26,545 nucleotides of DNA, from the NCBI GenBank assembly GCA_035517515.1, contig DATIYQ010000053.1, positions 1-26,545 on the forward strand. The letters are read 5' to 3'. Below, piece after piece: positions 16,054-22,950 of this stretch; position 1 is the stretch's first letter, and each line of letters begins with the position of its first letter. The notes under the pieces were generated by a model that was given only the letters and a program-made list of their open reading frames with translations, had not been told where the DNA came from and did no database searches. Position numbers and translations under genes: made by a program. This DNA is from JOPF136 sp035517515. Its GTDB lineage: Bacteria > Acidobacteriota > Terriglobia > Acidiferrales > UBA7541.

Positions 16054-16082
16054 TAGGTACTGCCTTTGCGGTGGCAAGTCAA
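16054..16082 (-). promoter_or_regulatory. Possible promoter of the secreted hypothetical gene
   Basis: On the minus strand, TTGACT (16077-16082) is followed after 17 bases by TACCTA (16054-16059). The -35 is good and the -10 is poor. It would give a leader of about 90-100 bases before the start at 15958 or 15943. Confidence 0.3.
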
Positions 16083-16163
16083 ATTGACCTTAGCGGTTTC
16101 CAGAGCGCCGCGAGCGTTGCGGGGCGGAGCCGCCGATGGGCTGCTCTCCGCTGGGTTGGCTCC

Positions 16164-16192
16164 ATGACCGAACTCCGAGTTTATGTTAGAGT
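16164..16192 (+). promoter_or_regulatory. Possible promoter of the metallo-beta-lactamase-fold gene
   Basis: ATGACC (16164-16169) and TAGAGT (16187-16192) are separated by 17 bases; each matches the sigma70 consensus at four of six positions. Transcription would begin about 35 bases before the ATG at 16235. An alternative TTGGCT/TATGTT pair in the same stretch has a 20-base spacer and fits less well. Confidence 0.35.
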
Positions 16193-16234
16193 GCGCGTTT
16201 TCAGCGTGATTTTCGATTCGGTGGAGGGCCATCC

Positions 16235-17296
16235 ATGCGGGGATTTCGACTTGTGGGCAGCATCGCACTCCTGCTGGCGGGCGTAGCGGCGGCATTTGGC
16301 GCGGGCCAATACTTTGACGTGACCCCGGTGGCGGACGGGGTGTATGCCGCGATCGGGAAGAATGGGGCGTTCGCGAATTCCGCCATCGTGGTCAACCGCG
16401 ACGACGTGTTGGTTGTGGACAGCAGCATGCGGCCGGTTTGGGCCCAGGATTTGATCGAGCAAATTAAGACCCTGACGGACAAACCGGTGCGGTACGTGGT
16501 GAATACGCATTGGCATCCCGACCACACCCAGGGAAACCAGGCCTATCTCGAAGCCTTTGGCCCCACGGTGGAATTCATTGCCCAGCAGTACACGGACGAG
16601 GACATCACCGGCAAGGAACTCCCTTACATCCAACAGACCATTACCGACCTGCCCGGACAGATCGCCAAATCAGAGAAGGCTTTGCAGGACGGCAAGGATT
16701 TGGAGGGCAATCCACTGAATGACGCGTCTCGCGCGGCACTGGAAAAGCAGGTGGCGGACCAGAAGGCCTATCTCAGCTCCCTCCAGCAGACCCGGATTCC
16801 GCCGCGGACGCTGACCTTTGAACGCAGTCTCCGGCTGAACAAACCGGGCGGCCGGACCATCCAGATCTTCAATTTCGGCCGGGGTCATACCCGCGGGGAC
16901 GCGGTGGTATTTCTTCCGGTGGAAAAGGTGGTGGTGACGGGTGACCTGCTCACAGGAGGGATCCCGTTCTTCCGCGATTCCTACCCGGCGCATTGGGTGG
17001 AGGTGCTCGAATCCGTCCGCAAGCTCGATTGGACCGTGGCCATCCCCGGCCATGGGGACGTGCAGCACGGGAAAGAGCAGATCAGCCGGCTTATTTCGTT
17101 TATGGAGGACATGCTGGCCCAGGTGAAGGCGGCGGTGGCCGCGGGAAAGAGCCTGGAGGATACGAAGAAGGCGGTGGATCTCTCCAGCCGCGCCACGGAT
17201 TTCCCGGTTTACAAGACTCCGGCGGCGTATCAAAACGCAGTGCGGATTGCCGTGGAACGGGCTTGGATGGAGATGTCGGGGAAGATACCGGACTAG
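16235..17296 (+). CDS. Secreted metallo-beta-lactamase-fold hydrolase
   Basis: This 353-residue exported hydrolase has a signal peptide (GSIALLLAGVAAAFGA, likely cleaved before GQYF). The metallo-beta-lactamase metal ligands are all present: HWHPDH (H92, H94, D96, H97), H218 in GRGHTRGD, D237 in TGDLL and H273 in PGHGDV, so a dinuclear zinc site is expected. The DxH-type first motif argues for a general hydrolase (B3, glyoxalase II or SoxH-like) rather than a class B1 beta-lactamase; the substrate cannot be read from sequence. A Gln/Lys/Glu-rich helical segment at about residues 130-190 lies between the first and second metal motifs, which could form a lid. GGAGGG at 16223-16228 supports the ATG. 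No partner gene is adjacent. Confidence 0.85.
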   Translation: MRGFRLVGSIALLLAGVAAAFGAGQYFDVTPVADGVYAAIGKNGAFANSAIVVNRDDVLVVDSSMRPVWAQDLIEQIKTLTDKPVRYVVNTHWHPDHTQGNQAYLEAFGPTVEFIAQQYTDEDITGKELPYIQQTITDLPGQIAKSEKALQDGKDLEGNPLNDASRAALEKQVADQKAYLSSLQQTRIPPRTLTFERSLRLNKPGGRTIQIFNFGRGHTRGDAVVFLPVEKVVVTGDLLTGGIPFFRDSYPAHWVEVLESVRKLDWTVAIPGHGDVQHGKEQISRLISFMEDMLAQVKAAVAAGKSLEDTKKAVDLSSRATDFPVYKTPAAYQNAVRIAVERAWMEMSGKIPD

Positions 17297-17527
17297 TTGG
17301 CGCGAGCGGTCGTTCCTGCCTGTACGAGTCACCGGGTTGCCCCGGGATGCGGCGTTCCCGGCCCTTCGATTGCCGGCTCCAATCGTCTGGCGCGCTCCCC
17401 CCGCGAATCCCCGGGGCCCGCCTTCGCAGATACTGCGGCAATCATTCTGGAAACTATTCGGGCTTTCCCCTCGTACCTTTCCTCAGGCGCGGTGGCGTGG
17501 CGCGAACGGCCGGGGGAGGCATGAGCC
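17297..17527. other. Intergenic region between the hydrolase and permease genes
   Basis: These 231 bases hold no gene. A 6 bp stem CCGGGA/TCCCGG with an 8-base loop (17342-17361) could be a weak transcription or decay boundary for the hydrolase mRNA, but no U-tract follows. No convincing promoter for the permease was found. GGGGGAGG at 17512-17519 is the permease Shine-Dalgarno sequence. Confidence 0.4.
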
Positions 17528-19981
17528 ATGGGCACATTTCTTGAGGATTTGCGGTTTGGGATTCGCATGCAGAGCAAGAGCCCGAGCTTTGCGATCGTTG
17601 CAATCCTGACGTTGTCCGTCGGAATCGGGCTAAACACAGCCATCTTTAGCGTGGTGAACGGAGTCCTCTTCAAGCCGCTGCCCGTGCGCGCGCCCGGCGA
17701 GCTCATGGCGGTGTTCAATCTTGCCCCGACAGGACAGCTGGTCACTCACGAACCGATGGCCTACCCGGATTACAAGGATCTCCGAGATCAAAGCCGGTCA
17801 TTCAGCGGTCTGGTGGGGCATGACCTGATCTTCCTGGCTGTGGAGCGAGGTGACGAAAGCCAAATGGTGACGGCCGAGATGGTGACCGAGAACTACTTCC
17901 AGACACTTGGCGTGCAGCCGATGCTGGGGCGCGGCTTCCTTCCGGAAGAAGGCCGCGTGCCGGGAGACGATCCCGTGGTGGTTTTAAGCGCGGCTACCTG
18001 GAGGCAGCGATTCGGAGGAGACCCGGGAATTGTGGGGCGCAGCATTCATGTAAATGGGGTGGCCATGACGATAGTGGGCGTGGCGCCGCCAAACTTTCCC
18101 GGAATGGTCCGCGGAATCGGCACCGAGATGTGGGTGCCCATGATGATGAGGACGGAGCTTCACGCCGGCGATGGGCTTACCAACCGACGCTCCCGGTGGA
18201 TGTTCTGCCTAGGGCGGTTGGCCCCGGGGGTGACTCCGCAAGAGGCCCAAGCGGAGCTAAGCACGATTGCGGCACGGTTGCAGAAGCAGTATCCGGATAC
18301 AAACAAGGACCGTAAGGTCGGTCTGTTGCCTGCAAGCGAGGTAAAAATCATGCCCGGGGTGGACCGGGTGCTCTACGCGGTCTCCGCAGTGATGATGATT
18401 ATCGTTGGGCTGGTGTTGCTGATCGCCTGCGCGAACGTGGCCAACATGATGCTGGCCCGCGCAGCCGGGCGGCGCAAGGAAATGGCGGTGCGCCAGGCGC
18501 TGGGCGCGGGCAGGGGCCGGCTCTGCCGTCAACTGCTGACGGAAAGCCTGCTTCTGGCAATTCCGGGCGGCCTGCTCGGTTTGCTGGCAGGAACCTGGAC
18601 GAATCGCGTGCTCAATCAATTCCAGCTGCCGGGACCGGTGAAATTCGCGCTGGGGCTTTCCCTCGACCTGCGCGTGCTGGCGTTCACATTCGTCGTTTCC
18701 GTGGCGACCGTCGTGTTCTTTGGGCTGGCGCCAGTCCTGCGCACGTGGCGGGAGGATCTGGCTGGAACGCTGAAGGACGAGTCCGCCGGGGCATCGAGCA
18801 CGAGAGAGAAGCGGACGCTGCACCAGGCCCTGGTGGTTGGCCAGGTGGCCCTCTCACTCGTGCTGCTGATCTGTGCCGGGCTCTCGCTGCGCAGCATGCA
18901 GAATGCCGGGCGGATTTACCCGGGTTTCGATGCTCGCGGGGTGGCAGACGCGTCGCTGGACGTGGGACTCAGGGGGTACACGCAAGCCGCAGGAGAAGCA
19001 TTCTACCGCCAACTGAGGGAGCGGGCCGGCACGCTCCCGGGGGTCGAAGCCGTAGCGTTTGCCAATGCCGTGCCGCTGTCCTTTGAAGTTCGCACGACTT
19101 CGGCGGCCGCCGAGGGGAGAGATGCGGCCCCGGAAAAGGAGTGGCCGGAGGTGGATACGGCTTCCGTGGGCCCAGGGTATTTCGAAACCATGCGCATTCC
19201 GCTGCTGCGGGGCCGGGGTTTCTCTGACTCCGATACGGCACAGGCGCCAAAGATTGCGGTGGTCAACCAAGCCCTGGCGGGGCGTTTTTGGCCCGGCGAA
19301 GATCCCATCGGAAAAAGAATTCGGGTCGAACGACAGGAGGGTTACTACCAGGTGGTCGGAGTTGCCGCGGACGGAAAATATCGCACGCTCGGGGAGGAGC
19401 AGCGATCGTATTTGTATCTTTCACTACTGCAAAACTATGAGAGCGGTCAGATCCTGCTGGTGCGCACCGCAGGCGACCCGAGCACGCTGCTGCCGCTGCT
19501 GCGCCAGAAAGCGCGCGAACTGGATGAACATGTGCCGATTGTCAGGCTGCAAACCCTGGAGGAAGCAACGGGAGTATCCCTGCTGCTTCCCAGGGCGGGA
19601 GCGGGGCTATTTGGACTCTTTGGGCTGCTGGGGGTGGTGTTGGCCGCAGCGGGGATTTACGGGGTGACGGCGTTTGCGGCCGCACAACGTACGCAGGAAA
19701 TGGGAATCCGCAGGGCGCTTGGGGCGCAGCAATCCGACATCCTGAAACTCCTTGTGGGGCAGGGCGTGACGGTGACCCTGGTGGGCATCGGCATCGGGCT
19801 AGCTGTAGCGATTGGGTTCACGCGCGTACTGTCAGCCATCCTTTACGGTGTGACCCCGACGGATGTCGGGACGCTGGGAAGCGTCTCGTTGCTCTTTCTG
19901 GGCATCTCCGCACTGGCGTGCTATCTGCCCGCACGGCGTGCGCTGCGCGTGGACCCTGTGCTGGTCCTGCGCAAGGAGTAG
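17528..19981 (+). CDS. ADOP-type orphan ABC permease (MacB/FtsX-like, duplicated)
   Basis: The 817-residue product has the layout of an acidobacterial duplicated orphan permease: two tandem MacB/FtsX-like halves. Helix 1 (about 22-48) precedes a periplasmic MacB-type domain (about 50-270). A bundle of three helices follows between about 280 and 410 with LLIACANVANMMLARA and RRKEMAVRQALGAGRGR, the FtsX signature. The second half repeats this: helix at about 435-455, periplasmic domain to about 680, then three helices with RTQEMGIRRALGAQ and the C-terminal YLPARRALRVDPVLVLR. Such proteins resemble the permease of MacB/LolE-type mechanotransmission exporters, yet no ATPase or membrane-fusion gene is nearby, as is typical of this family. 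Substrate unknown. ATG 17528 is preferred: GGGGGAGG is 8 bases away, whereas ATG 17521 reads only seven codons. Confidence 0.92.
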   Translation: MGTFLEDLRFGIRMQSKSPSFAIVAILTLSVGIGLNTAIFSVVNGVLFKPLPVRAPGELMAVFNLAPTGQLVTHEPMAYPDYKDLRDQSRSFSGLVGHDLIFLAVERGDESQMVTAEMVTENYFQTLGVQPMLGRGFLPEEGRVPGDDPVVVLSAATWRQRFGGDPGIVGRSIHVNGVAMTIVGVAPPNFPGMVRGIGTEMWVPMMMRTELHAGDGLTNRRSRWMFCLGRLAPGVTPQEAQAELSTIAARLQKQYPDTNKDRKVGLLPASEVKIMPGVDRVLYAVSAVMMIIVGLVLLIACANVANMMLARAAGRRKEMAVRQALGAGRGRLCRQLLTESLLLAIPGGLLGLLAGTWTNRVLNQFQLPGPVKFALGLSLDLRVLAFTFVVSVATVVFFGLAPVLRTWREDLAGTLKDESAGASSTREKRTLHQALVVGQVALSLVLLICAGLSLRSMQNAGRIYPGFDARGVADASLDVGLRGYTQAAGEAFYRQLRERAGTLPGVEAVAFANAVPLSFEVRTTSAAAEGRDAAPEKEWPEVDTASVGPGYFETMRIPLLRGRGFSDSDTAQAPKIAVVNQALAGRFWPGEDPIGKRIRVERQEGYYQVVGVAADGKYRTLGEEQRSYLYLSLLQNYESGQILLVRTAGDPSTLLPLLRQKARELDEHVPIVRLQTLEEATGVSLLLPRAGAGLFGLFGLLGVVLAAAGIYGVTAFAAAQRTQEMGIRRALGAQQSDILKLLVGQGVTVTLVGIGIGLAVAIGFTRVLSAILYGVTPTDVGTLGSVSLLFLGISALACYLPARRALRVDPVLVLRKE

Positions 19982-20003
19982 CGACGGCGCGGGAGCCCGG
20001 AGC

Positions 20004-20249
20004 TTAGTGCTGCAGACGGGGCCAGAGGACGGAAAGGACCATAAGGTCCGAAAGGGTGAAGAGGAGGCGGCCGGCGGAGGCGCCGGCAGCCTCTGCGGCG
20101 CGGGAGAGCATCCCGAGGTGCTTCAACTGAGCCACCTGGCGGACCTCTTCCAGGCCCACCTGGAACAGGCGGGCGACTTCCTCATCGGTAAAGAACTGCT
20201 GGCTGGCGCGCACGCGAAGCATGGTTTTTTCCCGCATTCGGCCCGGCAT
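20004..20249 (-). CDS. Small helix-turn-helix DNA-binding protein (MerR/excisionase-like)
   Basis: The 81-residue product has the layout of a compact winged-helix protein of the MerR/Xis type: FFTDEEVARLFQVGLEEVRQV forms a helix-turn-helix, followed by a variable loop and an LLFTLSDLMVLSVL segment where such proteins have their second helical part. This is pattern recognition, not a confident family hit; it may bind DNA or may be a small protein of unknown role. The start is uncertain: ATG 20249 has GAGGG directly abutting it, ATG 20237 has the same GAGGG 12 bases away, and ATG 20222 is also possible; the conserved part begins after all three. It is the last gene of the minus-strand run, 194 bases after dinB, and is convergent with the ADOP permease (22 bases between stops). 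Confidence 0.6.
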   Translation of the reverse strand: MPGRMREKTMLRVRASQQFFTDEEVARLFQVGLEEVRQVAQLKHLGMLSRAAEAAGASAGRLLFTLSDLMVLSVLWPRLQH

Positions 20250-20337
20250 CCCTCAGTCTATTCCGGGCCGCTGTACACTGAGCAAGTTGGATTCCAGTCG
20301 CCATGACCAAACTCTCGCTATCGCTTTGGCCACGCAA

Positions 20338-20380
20338 AATCGGCCGTTTTACGGGCCATTGCGCGCCAGGATGGCCGATT
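20338..20380. repeat. Inverted repeat between the dinB-like and HTH genes
   Basis: AATCGGCC (20338-20345) and GGCCGATT (20373-20380) form a perfect 8 bp inverted repeat around 27 bases that themselves contain GGGCCAT and ATGGC pieces. It could be a protein-binding site or a weak mRNA structure downstream of the DinB-like gene. There is no U-tract, so it is not a clear terminator. Confidence 0.35.
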
Positions 20381-20443
20381 GCTCGGAGGCCATTTTGCGG
20401 TGGAGAGGTTTCAAGGGGGTTGCAGGAAAATGAAACTTTCTTC

Positions 20444-20962
20444 CTAACTTTGGAAGTTTTTTCCAATCTCCCGTAGCTGTTTGGTATGCCGGATTTCGTG
20501 GTAGGCCAGCACCCGGAGCCAGTCGTAGAGATCCAGGCTGCCGAAGAATGGGTGCTGGCGGCGGAACGGGCGGAGGTCCCGGGAGCCCACTTCGGCGATG
20601 AACTGAATCGTGCGGTTGCGTGCCGCAGTAAAGCCCTCGAGCGACTCGTCGCGGGAAAGCACCAGCGCGCCATCCAGTGGGATGGGGCTGTTCCGCTTCA
20701 CCAGGCGCCATTGGGAGACCACCGGAGGGATGTGCAAGCGCTTGCGCAGGGGATGGCGACCGGGCTTCTGGGCCAGGGCCTCGCGCGCGCCATTCCACAC
20801 CGCGCCCTCCACCATGGTCAGATGAGCCAGCACTTCACTGGCGGACCAGCCGCCGCGGGGTGGCGGTGTTTTCCATCGCGCCGGAGGGATCTCCGAGCAG
20901 GCGGAGAGCAAGCCTTGATGGGCGCGGTCCAGCAGGGCGAGAATGGGGGCTATCTTGGGCAT
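20444..20962 (-). CDS. DinB-superfamily metal-dependent protein
   Basis: The 172-residue product matches the DinB/YfiT four-helix-bundle pattern: a metal-binding triad of H47 (SEVLAHL) with H155 and H159 in YHEIRHTKQL near the C-terminus. The family is known for nickel- or zinc-binding proteins, some with thiol-transferase activity (bacillithiol, mycothiol or glutathione dependent); which applies here is unknown. I start at ATG 20962 (MPKIAPILALLDRAH); the longer open frame up to 21049 runs into gatA and encodes non-conserved sequence. It lies 22 bases downstream of gatA and is probably co-transcribed. Possible alternative: a generic damage-inducible protein, as the historical family name suggests. 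Confidence 0.82.
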   Translation of the reverse strand: MPKIAPILALLDRAHQGLLSACSEIPPARWKTPPPRGGWSASEVLAHLTMVEGAVWNGAREALAQKPGRHPLRKRLHIPPVVSQWRLVKRNSPIPLDGALVLSRDESLEGFTAARNRTIQFIAEVGSRDLRPFRRQHPFFGSLDLYDWLRVLAYHEIRHTKQLREIGKNFQS

Positions 20963-20984
20963 GGTGGTCTCGCGGGGTCTCCCC

Positions 20985-22469
20985 TTAGTTGACAAAGCCT
21001 CCCGCGGCTTCAAAAGCCCGCGCCAATCGCAGCACCCGGCCCTCCTCAAAGTGCGGGCCGATAATTTGCAGGCCTACCGGCAGGGTACCGCAAACGTGGC
21101 CGCAGGGCACGGAAATGGCGGTCACCCCGGCCAGGGACCCGGTGACCGTATAGATGTCTGCCAAGTACATGGCCAGCGGGTCCGCGGTGCGTTCCCCCAG
21201 AGGGAAGGGCGGCACGGGCGAGGTAGGAGTAAGGATCAGGTCCACCTGCTCGAAGGCGCGGTCGAAATCCTGTTTGATGAGCGAGCGCACCTTCTGGGCC
21301 TTCAGGTAGTAGGCATCGTAATAACCAGCGGAAAGGGCATAGGTGCCGAGCATGATGCGGCGTTTCACCTCAGCGCCGAATCCCTGGCCGCGCGTCTTCT
21401 GGTACATTTCGCCCAGAGTCGCGCCTGGAACCCGCAACCCATAGCGCACGCCGTCAAAGCGCGCGAGATTGGAGCTGGCCTCGGCCGTGGCGATCAGATA
21501 ATAGGTGGGAATCGCGTAGGGCGCGTGGCGCATGGCGATGGGCGTGGGGATGCATCCCAGGCCCTGCAGCCGCGCGATGCCGGCTTCCACCCTTTCCCGC
21601 ACTCCGGCGTCCAGGCCTTCGCCGAAGTACTCGGCGGGGATGCCCAGGCGCAGGCCCCTTACCGGCGCTTGCAGTTCGGAGGTATAGCGCGGCACGGGAT
21701 GGCTGGCGGAGGTTGCGTCGAGGGGATCGCGCCCGGCGATGACCTCCATGGCGCGGGCCACGTCTTCCACGGTGTGGGCGAACGGGCCGATGCGGTCGAG
21801 CGACGAGGCGAAAGCGATGAGCCCGTAACGCGAGACGCGCCCGTAGGTGGGCATCATCGCCGGGATGCCGCAGAGCGCTCCCGGCTGGCGGATCGAGCCC
21901 CCGGTGTCTGTTCCCAGCGCAATTACGGCCAGGCCCGCGGCTACCGCTGCCGCCGAGCCCCCGCTGGAGCCTCCCGGCACCCGGCCGGGGGCCGCGGGGT
22001 TCTGCACCGGGCCATAGGCCGAGTTCTCGTTGGAGCTGCCCATGGCAAATTCGTCGCAATTCGTCTTGCCCAGAAAGATGGCTCCGGCGCGATCCATCCG
22101 CTCAATCGCCGTGGCGTCGTAGGGCGGCACGTAGCCTTTGAGGATTTTCGAGCCTGCCGTGGTTTCTGTGCCGCGGGTGTTCAGCACGTCTTTGAGCGCG
22201 GTGGGAACCCCGGCGAGCGGCGGCAGCGGCTCGCCTCGGGCGATTTTGGCGTCGAGGGCGTCTGCCTGGGAGTATGCCCTCTCGGGGGAGAGCACCAGGA
22301 AGGCGTTCAGCCGGGGATTCTGCCGCTGGATGCGGCTGAAGAACTCCTGAGTCAGCTCGCGGGCGGAGATTTGCCGAGATTCGAGGGCGCGGAGGATGGA
22401 GGCTACGGTCCAGCCGTTGGTGTCGGAGGGAGGCACGGCGCCGGTAGGATTGGCAGGCGCGGCGCTCAT
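20985..22469 (-). CDS. gatA: Asp-tRNA(Asn)/Glu-tRNA(Gln) amidotransferase subunit A
   Basis: GatA is the glutaminase of the GatCAB complex, which converts misacylated Glu-tRNA(Gln) and/or Asp-tRNA(Asn) to the correct species. The 494-residue product carries the amidase signature: catalytic Lys in GVPTALKDV, cis-Ser in PGGSSGGSAAAVAAG and nucleophilic Ser in TDTGGSIRQPGALCG. TYGRVSRYGL and FASSLDRIGPFAHT are typical of GatA rather than other amidases. One local oddity is PAMMPTYG, where GatA proteins usually have a GLKPTYG-like sequence. ATG 22469 is chosen, with GAAGGG 10 bases upstream; a TTG at 22547 would add 26 residues encoded by a palindromic repeat and overlap gatC. gatB is not in the window. 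Confidence 0.93.
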   Translation of the reverse strand: MSAAPANPTGAVPPSDTNGWTVASILRALESRQISARELTQEFFSRIQRQNPRLNAFLVLSPERAYSQADALDAKIARGEPLPPLAGVPTALKDVLNTRGTETTAGSKILKGYVPPYDATAIERMDRAGAIFLGKTNCDEFAMGSSNENSAYGPVQNPAAPGRVPGGSSGGSAAAVAAGLAVIALGTDTGGSIRQPGALCGIPAMMPTYGRVSRYGLIAFASSLDRIGPFAHTVEDVARAMEVIAGRDPLDATSASHPVPRYTSELQAPVRGLRLGIPAEYFGEGLDAGVRERVEAGIARLQGLGCIPTPIAMRHAPYAIPTYYLIATAEASSNLARFDGVRYGLRVPGATLGEMYQKTRGQGFGAEVKRRIMLGTYALSAGYYDAYYLKAQKVRSLIKQDFDRAFEQVDLILTPTSPVPPFPLGERTADPLAMYLADIYTVTGSLAGVTAISVPCGHVCGTLPVGLQIIGPHFEEGRVLRLARAFEAAGGFVN

Positions 22470-22490
22470 CGGTGTATGGCCCTTCGTGGA

Positions 22491-22508
22491 GCAGGCATTC
22501 GTGCCTGT
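22491..22508. repeat. Short palindrome in the gatC-gatA spacer
   Basis: CAGGCA-TTCG-TGCCTG (22492-22507) is a perfect 6 bp hairpin, extendable by a G-T pair. Sequence of this kind (GGCAGGCATTCGTGCCTGTCC) resembles, as far as I remember, dispersed palindromic repeats found between genes in Acidobacteriota. It lies entirely between the gatC stop and the preferred gatA start and makes the open frame upstream of gatA non-coding by nature. Confidence 0.5.
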
Positions 22509-22536
22509 CCGCCGCCCGGAAGTGGGGCTGGCAGGC

Positions 22537-22899
22537 TCATCGGTCAATGACCTTGGGCACGCGGAAATAGGGGATCCGGGCGTCCACGGCCTCCGGCGCC
22601 CGGCGGATTACTTCTCGGATGATGCCCGCGTCGCGCGGAGAGTCCGCGCGGGCGTGCTGCGCTTCGGCGGCGTCAGATTCCGTCCCATCCGTTCTCTCCG
22701 TGCCGGCCAGTAGCCTGGAGCCTCCAAGCTCCAAGACCTGCGCCATGGGCTCGACGTTCGTCGTGTCCAGCTCATTGAGCTTTTGGCAGTAGGAGAGGAT
22801 GGAGGCGAGCTGCGCGCCATAGGTGGCGATCTCCGCCTCGGTCAATTCCAGATTCGCCAATTCGGCTACCCGCAGGACGTCTTCGCGCGTGATGTCCAT
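22537..22899 (-). CDS. gatC: Asp-tRNA(Asn)/Glu-tRNA(Gln) amidotransferase subunit C
   Basis: GatC is the small subunit that holds GatA and GatB together. The 120-residue product has the normal N-terminal helices (REDVLRVAELANLELTEAEI, LASILSYCQKLNELDTTNVEPM) and the C-terminal strap (APEAVDARIPYFRVPKVID). GatC proteins are usually about 95-100 residues. The extra length is an insert at about residues 56-83, rich in Gly/Thr/Glu, between the VEPM segment and the Arg/Asp stretch that precedes the strap. The DNA of the insert contains a TGGAGC/GCTCCA inverted repeat. The ATG at 22899 has AAGG 5 bases upstream. gatA follows after 67 bases. Confidence 0.93.
   Translation of the reverse strand: MDITREDVLRVAELANLELTEAEIATYGAQLASILSYCQKLNELDTTNVEPMAQVLELGGSRLLAGTERTDGTESDAAEAQHARADSPRDAGIIREVIRRAPEAVDARIPYFRVPKVIDR
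22716..22733. repeat. Inverted repeat inside the gatC insertion
   Basis: TGGAGC (22716-22721), a 6-base loop CTCCAA and GCTCCA (22728-22733) form a small palindrome within the part of gatC that encodes the non-conserved insert. Tandem GGAGCTTGGAGGCTCC-like units of this sort are, from memory, a common form of dispersed repeat in related GC-rich genomes. Confidence 0.4.
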
Positions 22900-22950
22900 A
22901 GAGCCTTCATTTTAGCCTAGGGACGCTTCAGAGAATCCCACTTTCACTAA

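Noticed and set aside
20943..22550. A 535-codon plus-strand open frame opposite gatA
   Set aside because: Antisense of gatA; composition rich in Arg/Gly/His and no domain.
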